Origin: Mycolicibacterium lacusdiani | GTDB taxonomy: Bacteria > Actinomycetota > Actinomycetes > Mycobacteriales > Mycobacteriaceae | Assembly: GCF_021916785.1 (NCBI RefSeq) | Contig: NZ_JAKCFC010000004.1 | Location: forward strand, 412,973 to 476,972 | Reading direction: 5' to 3' | Length of the DNA stretch: 64,000 nucleotides | Part shown: positions 35,920-45,149 of the stretch, one piece after another | Layout: the number at the start of each line of letters is the position of its first letter | Position numbering within the stretch: position 1 is the stretch's first letter | The notes under the pieces: model-generated | The model's database searches: none | Seen by the model: the letters and a program-made list of their open reading frames with translations, nothing else | Told to the model about the DNA's origin: nothing | Translations under genes and position numbers: made by a program

Positions 35920-36495
35920 CTAGGGCTCGAGCTGGCGGGCCACGTCGCCGACCCGGCGCACGACGTCTGTCGCCACGTCCTCGAACGACCGGTGCTCATC
36001 GGCTCTGATCCATCGGGCGAACGCAATGCCGAAGGCCGTGACGCTGAGTTGCGCCACCACGTCCGCCGTCAGGTCGTCGACGCCACGTGCCGTCAGGGCG
36101 TCCAAGAGGGAGCGTCCGAGGCGAACGAGCTTGTGTGCCTCGCGTTCCCGAAGTGCAGGATTGTCGTCGATCACGGACTGGCGCATGCGTGAGTACGGCC
36201 TGCGATCGTCGGGGAAGAAGGCCGACGCCGAACGTAGCGCGCTCCGACCGAGTTCGATCGGGGACGCGTCCTCCGGTGCCTGGGCGACGCCGGCCACGAA
36301 CGCGTCGGTCAACGACTGCTGGCCGTGGAACAGCACTTCGCGCTTGTCGCTGAAGTGGCGGAAGAAGGTCCGTTCGGTGAGGCCCACGGCCTGGGCGATC
36401 TCAGCGGCGGTCGTCTGCTCGTAGCCGCGGGCGGCGAACAACTCCAGAGCGGCGTGCTGCAGCCGATCCGGAGTCCCGGGCACCCATCGCACCAT
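35920..36495 (-). CDS. TetR-family transcriptional regulator
   Basis: 191 aa. The N-terminal HTH reads LQHAALELFAARGYEQTTAAEIAQAVGLTERTFFRHFSDK, a textbook TetR domain, followed by a helical ligand domain. It is divergent from the epimerase gene. TACACT on the reverse strand (36503-36508) sits 7 nt before ATG 36495, so the mRNA is probably leaderless. Likely represses itself and the epimerase through the repeats between them. Confidence 0.9.
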   Translation of the reverse strand: MVRWVPGTPDRLQHAALELFAARGYEQTTAAEIAQAVGLTERTFFRHFSDKREVLFHGQQSLTDAFVAGVAQAPEDASPIELGRSALRSASAFFPDDRRPYSRMRQSVIDDNPALREREAHKLVRLGRSLLDALTARGVDDLTADVVAQLSVTAFGIAFARWIRADEHRSFEDVATDVVRRVGDVARQLEP

Positions 36496-36502
36496 GTCCA
36501 GA

Positions 36503-36557
36503 AGTGTAGTGACGGCAGTGACTGACTTCGGGGTGTACGGTCACGTCAGTAACTGAC
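36503..36557. promoter_or_regulatory. TetR/epimerase divergent operators
   Basis: AGTGACTGAC (36517-36526) and AGTAACTGAC (36548-36557) are two near-identical sites 31 bp apart. The second lies in the perfect palindrome GTCAGT-A-ACTGAC (36545-36557); the first in CAGT-G-ACTG (36516-36524). They flank the TetR -10 side and the epimerase leader. Confidence 0.55.
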
Positions 36558-36579
36558 ATCGCAATCGAAGGGACACGTC

Positions 36580-37479
36580 ATGCACGTCTTCGTGACCGGA
36601 GCATCCGGTTGGATCGGTCGCGCAGTGGTCGACGACCTGCTGGCTTCGGGCCACACCATTACCGGGTTGGCCCGCTCAGATGACTCCGCCGCGGCTCTCG
36701 AAGCCAAGGGGGTCCGCGTCCGTCGGGGGGACCTCGACGACCTCGACGGCATACGGGCAGGTGCCGACGCGGCCGACGCCACGATTCACCTTGCCAACAA
36801 GCACGACTGGGCGAACATGGCGGCGTCGAACGCCGCCGAGCGGGGCGCGGTCGCGGCCATCGGCGACGCACTCGCCGGTACCGACCGGCCGTTGCTCCTC
36901 GCGTCCGGTCTCGCCGGCCTGAAGGATGGCGACCTCGCGACTGAGGACGACGCCTCCCCGTTCCACGGCCCCGACGCACCGCGCGGCGGCACGGAGAACC
37001 TGGCACTCGGCTTCGCAGGACGGGGAGTCCGGTCCGTGGCCGTGCGCTTCTCGCCGACCACGCACGGCACCGGCGACCACGGCTTCGTGGCGGCCCTGTG
37101 TGGGATCGCCCGCCAGCGAGGTGTATCCGGCTATCCCGGCGAGGGAGCCAACCGGTGGCCTGCCGTCCACGTCGCCGACGCCGCCCGCATGGTCGTACTC
37201 GGCCTCGAGAAGGCACCGGCCGGTGCCCGCCTGCACGCCGTCGCCGAGGAGGGGGTCCCCACCCGGGCGATCGCCGAGGCCATCGGCCGGGCGTTCGACC
37301 TGCCCGTCGCGAGCGTGCCGACCGACCGCGTCGGGGAGCACTTCGGGTGGATCGGCGGCTTCTTCAGTAGCGGCATGGCGGCGAGTAGCGCTGCGACGCA
37401 ACGGCTTCTGGGATGGGCGCCGACCGGCCCGACGCTGATCGACGACATCGACGGCGGCGCGTACCGGACGGGTCAGTAG
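36580..37479 (+). CDS. NAD(P)-dependent epimerase/dehydratase (extended SDR)
   Basis: 299 aa. FVTGASGWIGRAVVDDLLASGH is the N-terminal Rossmann motif of atypical extended SDRs. The usual YxxxK is not obvious (GGTENLALGF occupies the place), so it may be of the atypical reductase group. AAGGGA lies 8 nt before the ATG. Expression is probably controlled by the divergent TetR; substrate unknown. Confidence 0.85.
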   Translation: MHVFVTGASGWIGRAVVDDLLASGHTITGLARSDDSAAALEAKGVRVRRGDLDDLDGIRAGADAADATIHLANKHDWANMAASNAAERGAVAAIGDALAGTDRPLLLASGLAGLKDGDLATEDDASPFHGPDAPRGGTENLALGFAGRGVRSVAVRFSPTTHGTGDHGFVAALCGIARQRGVSGYPGEGANRWPAVHVADAARMVVLGLEKAPAGARLHAVAEEGVPTRAIAEAIGRAFDLPVASVPTDRVGEHFGWIGGFFSSGMAASSAATQRLLGWAPTGPTLIDDIDGGAYRTGQ

Positions 37480-37949
37480 ACGTAGCGACTCACCGCGTCC
37501 GGGTGGATGACCAGCCGCACCTGCTCCTCTGCGAGGATCGCGGCGAGGTCGTCGGCCCGGACCGGGTCGTCGAGATCCCAGTAGCGCGCGGCCAGGCGGG
37601 TGGCCAGGTCGTGCCCGCCGTCGGGTTCCACGGTGACGCGTCCGGCCACCGACACCCAGCGCTCACGCTCACCCACCGGTGCCGCGACGACGAGCGACGC
37701 GCGCGGGTCCCGACGCGCTCGTCGTACCTTGAGAGTGTCCGGGCCGGTGAACAACTGGACCGTGCCGTCATCGGTGGCCTCGAACCACACCGGTCGCGGT
37801 TGTGGGGGCGTCGGCCCGGCCGCCATGGTGAGGAGTCCGTGTAGGGGGCGGCGGAGGAACTCGAGGTCAGCCGGGGCGAGCGAAGCGACGGGGGATTGGT
37901 CCGGGGCGAGCGAAGCGACGGGGGATTGGCCCCGGGTCAACGCGCTCAC
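37473..37949 (-). CDS. PPOX-class flavin/F420 split-barrel protein
   Basis: 158 aa. ADLEFLRRPLHGLLTM, PQPRPVWFEATDDGTVQLFT and DPRASLVVAAPVGERERWVSVAGRV follow the pyridoxamine-phosphate-oxidase-like split barrel, which binds FMN or F420 in mycobacteria. GTG 37949 overlaps the stop of the NmrA-like gene (GTGA), so translation is coupled. The first 27 residues contain two copies of a 10-residue unit encoded by a 30-bp tandem repeat, outside the fold. Confidence 0.78.
   Translation of the reverse strand: MSALTRGQSPVASLAPDQSPVASLAPADLEFLRRPLHGLLTMAAGPTPPQPRPVWFEATDDGTVQLFTGPDTLKVRRARRDPRASLVVAAPVGERERWVSVAGRVTVEPDGGHDLATRLAARYWDLDDPVRADDLAAILAEEQVRLVIHPDAVSRYVY
37871..37930. repeat. 30-bp tandem duplication
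   Basis: Two head-to-tail 30-bp units (37871-37900 and 37901-37930) differ at one base. They encode the repeated peptide QSPVASLAP in the N-terminus of the PPOX protein. The GCGAGCGAAGCGACGGGGG core may be a dispersed element. Confidence 0.85.
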
Positions 37950-38794
37950 CGGTCCCACGCTCCAATCGCTGCGGTCCGTAACACGTAGTCCTCGAACGTC
38001 CGGGGGGCGCGACCGAGCACGGCCTCGACGCCGTCCGTCGTCCCCGAGATCACGCCGCGCTCCATCAGGACGTACATGTCGGCGAGGTGGTGGGCGTCGT
38101 CCTCGCCCACGCCGTCGTCGACCAGTGCTGCGGCGTACTCAGTGGGGGAGACCTGCTTGTAGGTGATGGGCCGTCCGGTCGCGCGGGCGATGACGTCGAC
38201 CGCTTCTGCGAAGGTGATGGATCGTGGACCGGACAGCTCGTGGACGCGTCCCCCGTGGTCGCCAGGGCTGGTCAGCACGGCGACGGCCACGTCGGCCACG
38301 TCCTCGACGTCGATGAACGGCTCGGGGACCTCTCCTGCGGGAAGGGCCAGCTCGCCTGCCACTACCGGCGCGTGGAAAAGTTCCTCGCTGAAGTTCTGGT
38401 CGAAGTTGTTGGGACGCACGATCGTCCACTCCAGTGACGACGCGCGCACGGCGTCCTCGGCGTCCCGCATGTCGAGGCCGAACGACGAGTCGCCCCAGGT
38501 GTCGGCACCGCGCCCGGACAGCAGCACCAGCCGCTGCAACCCCGCCGCTTCTGCGCGAGCCACGAAGTCGTGCACGGGACCGGGCGTACCGGGAGGGACG
38601 ACGTAGGCGGCCGCGGCATCCCGCAGGGCCGCGTCCCACGTGTGCGGATCGGACCAGTCGAACGGGGTGTCGCTCGACCGCGAGGCGGCCCTGATGGGTG
38701 TGCCACGCAGGCGCAGCCGCGCGGCTACCCGCCTTCCAGTCTTGCCGGTCGCCCCGAGGACGAGGACGGTATTGGCGTTCGTGTCAGTGCTCAT
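37946..38794 (-). CDS. NmrA-like NAD(P)-binding protein
   Basis: 282 aa. VLVLGATGKTGRRVAARLRLRG is the GxxGxxG motif of NmrA/quinone-reductase-like atypical SDRs; WTIVRPNNFDQNFSEE and FIDVEDVADVAVAVL are also typical. Such proteins sense NADP redox state or reduce small electrophiles. ATG 38794 is preferred over 38803. It is divergent from an AraC regulator and coupled to the PPOX gene. Confidence 0.87.
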   Translation of the reverse strand: MSTDTNANTVLVLGATGKTGRRVAARLRLRGTPIRAASRSSDTPFDWSDPHTWDAALRDAAAAYVVPPGTPGPVHDFVARAEAAGLQRLVLLSGRGADTWGDSSFGLDMRDAEDAVRASSLEWTIVRPNNFDQNFSEELFHAPVVAGELALPAGEVPEPFIDVEDVADVAVAVLTSPGDHGGRVHELSGPRSITFAEAVDVIARATGRPITYKQVSPTEYAAALVDDGVGEDDAHHLADMYVLMERGVISGTTDGVEAVLGRAPRTFEDYVLRTAAIGAWDR

Positions 38795-38817
38795 GCCATC
38801 CATCTAACGCGGATGCT

Positions 38818-38869
38818 TTGGACGATTCCATGGGTGAAAGGCCGGATTACCTGTCCAATCGTCTAGAGT
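38818..38869. promoter_or_regulatory. AraC/NmrA divergent promoter with inverted repeats
   Basis: TTGGAC (38818-38823) and GACGATT (38821-38827) recur inverted as GTCCAA (38853-38858) and AATCGTC (38857-38863). TAGAGT at 38864-38869 is a -10 element 7 nt before GTG 38877. The repeats are candidate AraC sites. Confidence 0.45.
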
Positions 38870-38876
38870 GCTGGAC

Positions 38877-39875
38877 GTGGACGTCTTCGCCGATCTCTTC
38901 CGCGGGGTGCGGGCCCAAGGCTCGCTGTTCGGAAGTTCCACGCTGTCCCCGCCATGGGCCCTGCACTTCGTCGACGGCGCGCCACTGACGTTGTGCACGG
39001 TCGTCGGAGGCGAGGGGTGGATCGTGCCCGAGCACGCCGACCCCGAGCGGTTGCGGGCCTACGAGACGGTGGTGGTGCGCGGCCCCGGAACGTTCACCTT
39101 CGTCGACGATCTGAACACCAGGGCCGAGCCGGTGGCGTGCGGCGAGTTCTGCGCGACACCGGAGCAGGGCGGTACGCGGCATCGACTCGGCTGGACCGAC
39201 CCAGGTGATGACGGCCCCGGATCGACGACGTTGATCGTCGGCGCGTACCCGGTGCGCGGTGAGATCAGCCGCCGATTGCTCGACGCCCTGCCCGTCGCGC
39301 TGCGCGTGGAAGCCGGGGGCACGGGCGACCCCGTGCTCGACCACCTCGCGGCCGAAGTCGCCGTCGATGCGCCGGGTCAGCAACTGGTGCTGGACCGGCT
39401 ACTCGACTGGATGCTGGTGTGCACCTTGCGCGAATGGTTCGACCGGCCCGGTGGTGAACCGCCTGCGTGGTGGTCCGCGCAACGCGACCCGGTGGCCGGC
39501 GACGCGCTGCGACTGCTGCACGCAGATCCCGCAGCGCCGTGGACCGTCTCGTCGCTGGCCGACCGGATCGGGGTGTCACGGTCGACGCTGGCCAAGCGCT
39601 TCGCCGAGCTGGTCGGCGAACCACCGCTGACCTACCTCACCCGGTGGCGCATGACGTTGGCGGCGGACCTGTTGATCGAGCGGCGCACGGCCACCGTGGC
39701 CGAGGTCGCCGCCGCCGTCGGCTACTCCGACCCCTTCGGATTCAGCGCGGCGTTCAAGCGCATCCGAGGCGTCAATCCGAGCGATTTCCGCCGCGCCGCC
39801 ACCGCCGGATCCCAGCCCCCAGAACGGTTCACGCGATCTCGCGGAAACGATCGACGGGCAGGCACGCGGGACTAG
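38877..39875 (+). CDS. AraC-family regulator with N-terminal cupin
   Basis: 332 aa. A cupin_6-type sensor domain (PPWALHFVDGAPLTLCTVVGGEGWI) fills the first half. Two AraC helix-turn-helix units follow (WTVSSLADRIGVSRSTLAKRF and TVAEVAAAVGYSDPFGFSAAFKR, GVNPSDFRR). GTG 38877 is chosen over 38868 for the -10 placed 7 nt upstream with no ribosome site. It likely activates or represses the divergent NmrA-PPOX pair. Confidence 0.87.
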   Translation: MDVFADLFRGVRAQGSLFGSSTLSPPWALHFVDGAPLTLCTVVGGEGWIVPEHADPERLRAYETVVVRGPGTFTFVDDLNTRAEPVACGEFCATPEQGGTRHRLGWTDPGDDGPGSTTLIVGAYPVRGEISRRLLDALPVALRVEAGGTGDPVLDHLAAEVAVDAPGQQLVLDRLLDWMLVCTLREWFDRPGGEPPAWWSAQRDPVAGDALRLLHADPAAPWTVSSLADRIGVSRSTLAKRFAELVGEPPLTYLTRWRMTLAADLLIERRTATVAEVAAAVGYSDPFGFSAAFKRIRGVNPSDFRRAATAGSQPPERFTRSRGNDRRAGTRD

Positions 39876-39934
39876 AGTCAGCCGGGTCATTTGGGCCGAC
39901 ATGGCGCGGCGCGCAGCGGGGAGGTCACGCGAAC

Positions 39935-41383
39935 ATGAGCATCCTGAATTCCTCTGCGACGGGCATCTTCCGTCGCAAGCCCGTGGACGAGATTCAGCGG
40001 GAAGACCCCGAAGAGGCCGGGCTGCAGCGCGTCCTGGGACTGTGGCAGCTCACCGCGCTCGGCATCGGCGGAATCATCGGCGCAGGCATCTTCTCCCTCG
40101 CCGGGGCGGTGGCCAAGGAAGCCGCTGGGCCGGGAGTTCTGTTGTCCTTTCTGGTGGCAGGAATCGCGAGCGCGTGTGCGGCCCTGTGCTACGCCGAGTT
40201 CGCCGGCATGATCCCGAAGGCGGGCTCCGCCTATACCTACGGCTACGCCGTCCTCGGTGAGGGCGTCGGCTGGTTCATCGGCTGGGACCTCCTGCTGGAG
40301 TACACCGCGATCGTCGCCGTCGTCGGCATCGGAATCTCGGGTTATTTCGGGTTCCTCGTCGAGCAGGTCGGCCTCGGCCTGCCGGAGTGGATGCTCGGCG
40401 CACCGGGGAGCGACCCCGAGCAGCCCGGCCGGGTCGTCGACCTGTTCGCCGTCGTGCTGTGTCTGCTCATCGCGTTCGTGCTCACCCGCGGCGTGCGCAA
40501 CGCGGCCCGGATCGAGAGCGTGTTGGTGTGGCTGAAGGTGGGACTCGTCGTCCTCATCATCGGTCTCGGCGTGTTCTACGTGAACACCGACAACTTCACG
40601 CCGTTCCTGCCGTTCGGTTGGTCGGGAGTCTTCGCCGGTGCGTCCATCGTCTTCTTCGCCGTCTTCGGCTACGACGCGATGAGTTCGGCCGCAGAGGAAT
40701 CCGCAGAGGCCCGTCGGGTGCTGCCCAAGGCCATCCTGATCTCGCTGGCGATCTCGATGGTGCTCTACGTGCTGGCGTGCCTGGTGCTGACCGGAATGAT
40801 CAAGTACACCGAGGTCGACCCGGAATCCGCCTTCGCCCAGGCGTTCCAGGACGTCGGCCTGCCAGGAATCGCGACGCTGATCTCGGTCGGAGCCATCCTC
40901 GGCATCGCCACCGTCATGTTCACCTTCATGTTCGCCGTGACCCGGATCTGGTTCTCGATGGCCCGTGACGGGTTGCTGCCCAAGTGGTTCGCCGCCGTCG
41001 ACGAGAAACACCGGGTGCCGGTGCGGGTCACCTGGATCGTCGGCATCGGATCGGCCGTCATAGCAGGCTTCACGCCGATCGCCGAGGCCGCCGAGCTGAC
41101 CAACATCGGGATCCTGCTCGCCTTCGCCGTCGTGTGCAGTGCCGTCATGGTGCTGCGCTACCGATCCCCCGACATCGAGCGCGGCTTCAGGACACCTGGC
41201 ATGCCGATCATCCCGCTGATCGGAGTCGGTTCCTCGATCTGGCTCACCACGTACCTCACCTCGACCACGTGGATCCGGTTCGGTGTCTGGCTGGTGATCG
41301 GCCTCGCGGTCTACGCGCTGTACGGCTACCGCCACTCGCTCCTCCACCCCGGTAGCACGCGGGTCACGCGCGAAGGGGTCTAG
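39935..41383 (+). CDS. APC-family amino acid permease (CAT type)
   Basis: 482 aa with about 12-13 membrane segments. TALGIGGIIGAGIFSLAGAV is the TM1 motif of APC carriers and GYDAMSSAAEESAEARRVLPKAI the TM6-loop motif of the cationic amino acid transporter branch. GGGGAGG lies 10 nt upstream. Probable proton-coupled amino acid uptake; substrate not determined. The short cytoplasmic start (IFRRKPVDEI) matches GabP/CAT-like actinobacterial members. Confidence 0.9.
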   Translation: MSILNSSATGIFRRKPVDEIQREDPEEAGLQRVLGLWQLTALGIGGIIGAGIFSLAGAVAKEAAGPGVLLSFLVAGIASACAALCYAEFAGMIPKAGSAYTYGYAVLGEGVGWFIGWDLLLEYTAIVAVVGIGISGYFGFLVEQVGLGLPEWMLGAPGSDPEQPGRVVDLFAVVLCLLIAFVLTRGVRNAARIESVLVWLKVGLVVLIIGLGVFYVNTDNFTPFLPFGWSGVFAGASIVFFAVFGYDAMSSAAEESAEARRVLPKAILISLAISMVLYVLACLVLTGMIKYTEVDPESAFAQAFQDVGLPGIATLISVGAILGIATVMFTFMFAVTRIWFSMARDGLLPKWFAAVDEKHRVPVRVTWIVGIGSAVIAGFTPIAEAAELTNIGILLAFAVVCSAVMVLRYRSPDIERGFRTPGMPIIPLIGVGSSIWLTTYLTSTTWIRFGVWLVIGLAVYALYGYRHSLLHPGSTRVTREGV

Positions 41384-41421
41384 GAAGAGGCGCCCTTCGC
41401 CGTGGCGGCTACCATTCGGCG

Positions 41422-42495
41422 ATGACGCCCAGCCTCACGACGGTGGACCTCGCCCACGAGGGCGACGAGGCGTCCGACCTGGTCCACGTGGACAACGAGG
41501 CACTCCTCGACGCGCATGGTTGGGATTTCGGCTTCTGGACGGTTCTCGACGAAGGGCCGGTCGAGGACTGCGTCGCAGTGCTGGGACACGCCCGCGGGGC
41601 GGCGCCGGACGCAGGCTGGGAGATCCACCCGCTGCATCTGCTGGCCGGCGATGAGCGCGGGCGAACGGAGGACGCCGAGGCCGTCGCGCGGCACGAGGGC
41701 TGGGTATACGTCATCGGCTCGCACTACGGGTCCAAGGCGGGGCCGCTGCAGGCCAAGCGTGCCTTCGTCGCCCGCTTCGACGAGCAGTCGATCGATCGTG
41801 CAGTACCCGAGACCGAGATGCCGATCGACGTCCGCCGCAACCAGTTTCGCCTACACCGGTTGATCAACGATGCGCTCGACGCCTCACACGTCGTTGCGAT
41901 CACACCGGGGGACACGGTGCGCACCCGCTTCATCGCGCAGACGATCGAACGCGGCGTACAGCGCAGCAAGGGGTGGGTCGAACGCCTGACCGAGCGAGAC
42001 GTGCCGGTCAACATCGAGGGCGCTGCCTTCCGCCCGAACGGCAACCTGCTTCTCGCACTGCGCTTTCCGACCACCGCCGAGGGTGAGCCAGTCCTGATCG
42101 AACTGTCCGGCGTGCCGGGCATGTTCGAGGCGGACGGCGTCATGCCCACCGTCGAGCACGTGTGGGAGATCGCAGGCGTCTCACCACCCGGCGTGCTGGT
42201 GGGCTTCCGCGCCCTGTCCCACTCGGGCGGCGACGTCTACGACGCGGTCATCGGCTCGATCGACGCCACCGACAAGGGCTCGGTACTGCTCGAAGACCAC
42301 CCCGAAGGGGCCGAACCGAACTGCTCGCACTGGCGGTTCAGCCTGCCCGCCGACGGGCCTGCCGTTGGGGGCGTACGAGCCGAACTGGTCCAGGACTTCC
42401 CGGACCTGCGCAACGTCGAGGGCCTCGCCGTGGAGGACGGACGGACCTTCTACGTCACCGACGAGGATCACCGCATTCAGGTCCGGTTCGGCTGA
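41422..42495 (+). CDS. DUF3616-like hypothetical protein
   Basis: 357 aa, soluble, beta-rich with repeated strand-turn pieces (NIEGAAFRPNGNLLLALRFP; NVEGLAVEDGRTFYVTDEDH) recalling beta-propeller proteins of the DUF3616 type. No catalytic residues recognised. TACCAT at 41410-41415 lies 6 nt before ATG 41422 with no ribosome site, indicating a leaderless mRNA. Confidence 0.72.
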   Translation: MTPSLTTVDLAHEGDEASDLVHVDNEALLDAHGWDFGFWTVLDEGPVEDCVAVLGHARGAAPDAGWEIHPLHLLAGDERGRTEDAEAVARHEGWVYVIGSHYGSKAGPLQAKRAFVARFDEQSIDRAVPETEMPIDVRRNQFRLHRLINDALDASHVVAITPGDTVRTRFIAQTIERGVQRSKGWVERLTERDVPVNIEGAAFRPNGNLLLALRFPTTAEGEPVLIELSGVPGMFEADGVMPTVEHVWEIAGVSPPGVLVGFRALSHSGGDVYDAVIGSIDATDKGSVLLEDHPEGAEPNCSHWRFSLPADGPAVGGVRAELVQDFPDLRNVEGLAVEDGRTFYVTDEDHRIQVRFG

Positions 42496-42499
42496 GCGC

Positions 42500-43135
42500 T
42501 CACGTCGAACTGCGAAGTTCCTCCCGCAGGCGCGCGTTCTCGGCCTGTAGGGTGGCCAACTGCTCCCGCATCGGGGCCAGAATCGGCTCCAGTTCGACTG
42601 CGGTGAACCGGCGCGTGATGTGCTGTGGGCAGTTCCAGTCGTATGCCTCGACGTGCACGATGACCGCGCGCTCGGGGACCGCCTCGTAGGCCGAGTCAGC
42701 CAGTGATGCAACCAGATCGGGATCGTCCTCGACGGTGACCACCCGGACGCGCCCGAAGATCTTGAGCCGGCGCTGGTGGACGTAGTCGACGGCGATGATG
42801 GCGATGCGGTCGTCGCCGGAGACATTGCCGGTGGTGATGTACTGCAGATTCCCGCGGAAGTCGGCCCACGCGATGGTGTGGTCGTCGAGGACTCGCACGA
42901 AACCGGCCGGACCGCCCCGGTACTGCACGTACGGCCAGCCCGTCTCGCCGACGCTGGCCACGTAGAAGTCGACCCGTTCACCGAGGTAGTCCTTCTCGGC
43001 CTCGGTGAGTGGGTCGGTGCCCGGCGTCGCCCGCCCGATCACGCGCTTGCGGTCGTAGAACGCTCGGCTCCCGTGGTCTTCCTGCACGGCGCGCACGCCA
43101 TCGGTGAACGCCGTCGATGCGTAGTGCTTGCTCAC
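42500..43135 (-). CDS. Pyridoxamine 5'-phosphate oxidase-like flavoprotein
   Basis: 211 aa. YLGERVDFYVASVGETGWPYVQYRGGPAGF and FRGNLQYITTGNVSGDDRIAI match the split-barrel flavoprotein family. A predicted C-terminal coiled coil (MREQLATLQAENARLREEL) is an addition. GTG 43135 lies just after the hydrolase stop, so both are one transcript. It may reduce or oxidise a small electrophile; substrate unknown. Confidence 0.83.
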   Translation of the reverse strand: MSKHYASTAFTDGVRAVQEDHGSRAFYDRKRVIGRATPGTDPLTEAEKDYLGERVDFYVASVGETGWPYVQYRGGPAGFVRVLDDHTIAWADFRGNLQYITTGNVSGDDRIAIIAVDYVHQRRLKIFGRVRVVTVEDDPDLVASLADSAYEAVPERAVIVHVEAYDWNCPQHITRRFTAVELEPILAPMREQLATLQAENARLREELRSST

Positions 43136-43140
43136 CTTGG

Positions 43141-44007
43141 TCAGAGCCTGCCCAGGAAGTCGCGGATGTAGCCGGTGATCTCGGCGCCGTGGGTCTCGAG
43201 GGCGAAGTGACCCGCGTCGAGTAGATGGAACTCCCCATTCGGGAGGTCGCGCCGGAACGCCTCGGCGCCCGCAGCGCCGAAGATCTCGTCGTTCTTGCCC
43301 CAGGTGACCAGCAGCGGTGGCTGATGGGTGCGGAAGTACTCCTGAAAGGCGGGATAGCCGTCGAGGTTGAACTGGTAGTCCCAGAACAGCTGCAGTTGGA
43401 TGGCGTCGTTCCCCTTGCGGTCGAGCCCGGCCTGGTCGAGCAGCCAGGTCTCGGGGGCGACGAGGTCGAGCCGCTCGGCAAGAACTCCGTGGGTGTACTG
43501 CCACTTCGTGGTCTCGGGGGTGAAGTACTCGCGCACCGAATCCTCGTTGGCGGCGCGGTCGGCGGCGTGGGCGAACAGCCGGTCCCAGAACGGCGTGAAC
43601 CCCTCGGTGTAGGCGTTTCCGCTCTGGCTGATGATCGCGGTAATGCGTTCCGGCCGTCGGCTGGCGATCCGCAATCCGATGGGCGCGCCGTAGTCGTGGA
43701 TGTAGATCGCGAACCGCTCGAGGCCCAGGTGTTCGATCAACTGCTCGGTGATCTCGGTCAGACGGTCGAAGCCGTAGGTGAATTGGTTGACCGACGGCAT
43801 CGCCGACCGGCCGAACCCGATGTGATCCGGAGCGACGAGGTGATAGTCGTCGGCGAGTGCCGACATCAGGTTTCGGAACATGTGCGAGCTGGACGGAAAG
43901 CCATGAAGTAGAAGCAGAGTCGGCTTCGATGGATCGCCTGCCTCGCGGTAGAACACCTCCAGCCCGTCGATGGTCGCGGTGCGGTGGTGGGTGCCGAATC
44001 CTGTCAT
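43141..44007 (-). CDS. Alpha/beta hydrolase (haloalkane dehalogenase/epoxide hydrolase-like)
   Basis: 288 aa. LLLLHGFPSSSHMFRNL is the oxyanion region, IYIHDYGAPIGLR places an Asp nucleophile (HDYG), WGKNDEIF gives the acid and LDAGHFALETH the base. An Asp nucleophile points to epoxide hydrolase or haloalkane dehalogenase chemistry rather than an esterase. GGGGA precedes ATG 44007. It is paired with the flavoprotein gene and divergent from a LysR regulator. Confidence 0.85.
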   Translation of the reverse strand: MTGFGTHHRTATIDGLEVFYREAGDPSKPTLLLLHGFPSSSHMFRNLMSALADDYHLVAPDHIGFGRSAMPSVNQFTYGFDRLTEITEQLIEHLGLERFAIYIHDYGAPIGLRIASRRPERITAIISQSGNAYTEGFTPFWDRLFAHAADRAANEDSVREYFTPETTKWQYTHGVLAERLDLVAPETWLLDQAGLDRKGNDAIQLQLFWDYQFNLDGYPAFQEYFRTHQPPLLVTWGKNDEIFGAAGAEAFRRDLPNGEFHLLDAGHFALETHGAEITGYIRDFLGRL

Positions 44008-44149
44008 GGGTCCCCTGTCGTCGGCATGCGGTCGTCGCCGTTCAGCCTGCGTGGTCGCGGGGACCGGGACAAGCGGCAATGTCGTATGGCTGTGATCGCG
44101 GACGCCGATCAATCCGGCGCGGGCCTCGGCGCCGATCTAGGATCGGCAG

Positions 44150-45088
44150 GTGGAGTTCCGCCAGCTCGAGGCGTTCGTGGCCGTTGCCAACGAGCTGCAC
44201 TTCGGGCGGGCTGCCGAGAAGCTGCACATCGGCCAGCCCACGCTCAGCGATCTGGTGCGGCGTCTCGAGCGTGAGGTCGGAACCCCGCTGCTCACCCGCA
44301 CGACGCGTCGGGTGGCCCTGACCGAGGCCGGCGTGGAGCTGCTCGCTCGCTCGAAGCGGATCGTCGACGAGGTCGAGGGAGCCCTGGCGGCGGTTCGACG
44401 GATATCCGAGGGCGACGCTGGAACGGTGCGGCTCGGCGTGACGCCGCCCGTGGCTCCGGCGCTCGCACCACATCTGGCGGCGGCGTTCGGCCGCGAGGCG
44501 CCCGACGTCCAATTGGTCATCCGGCGGATGTGGCTGCCCGACCTGGAGCGTGCGGTCTCCGACGTCGATGGCGAGATCGACGTCGCGATCACCTGCGGGC
44601 TGGTACCCGATCCGCCAGGGATCCTCAGCGAAGTCTTCTGCGCGGAGCCACTTCTGGTGGGGCTGCGGCCCGATCACCGTCTCGCGGCCAGCGACGCCGT
44701 CGATCTGCACGACCTCGCGGGCGACACGCTCGGGCTGCACAGCGCCGCGCTGTTCCCGGCGTGGCATCTCGCCATCCGGCAGGTCCTCGACGCCGTGGGC
44801 GTGTCGCCACCGATGGTCGAACTCGCTGACACGGACCTGTCGGCGTACCGGTGGCAGGCTCAGGCCGAGGTCGAGTGGATCCTCACCACCGAGGCCATGT
44901 CGGAAAGCCACACCGCCACTGCGCTCGTCCCGGTCGCACCCCGTCGGGTGGTGCCGTACACCCTGCAGTGGTGCCCCATCCGGGCAACGACTGCCGCCGT
45001 CGGCCGCTTCGTCAATCTCGCCCTGTCCGTCGACGTGCCACCGGGTTGGGTGAGCCAGCCGGACCACCTCAGATACGAGACCACCTGA
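44150..45088 (+). CDS. LysR-family transcriptional regulator
   Basis: 312 aa. MEFRQLEAFVAVANELHFGRAAEKLHIGQPTLSDLVRRLE is the winged HTH; an effector-binding domain follows from about residue 90. The GTG at 44150 has TAGGAT at 44138-44143, 6 nt upstream, and no ribosome site, so it is probably leaderless. It is divergent from the hydrolase/flavoprotein pair, its most likely target, and upstream of the amine permease. Confidence 0.9.
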   Translation: MEFRQLEAFVAVANELHFGRAAEKLHIGQPTLSDLVRRLEREVGTPLLTRTTRRVALTEAGVELLARSKRIVDEVEGALAAVRRISEGDAGTVRLGVTPPVAPALAPHLAAAFGREAPDVQLVIRRMWLPDLERAVSDVDGEIDVAITCGLVPDPPGILSEVFCAEPLLVGLRPDHRLAASDAVDLHDLAGDTLGLHSAALFPAWHLAIRQVLDAVGVSPPMVELADTDLSAYRWQAQAEVEWILTTEAMSESHTATALVPVAPRRVVPYTLQWCPIRATTAAVGRFVNLALSVDVPPGWVSQPDHLRYETT

Positions 45089-45149
45089 AGCGTCGGAGTG
45101 AGTCGTCGTAAACGCCTGCGGGACGATCGATTCGTTCTAGCATCGACCA

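Noticed and set aside
39467..41383. 638-residue frame ending in the CAT permease
   Set aside because: The upstream portion is a shadow of the AraC gene; the permease starts at 39935 with a ribosome site.
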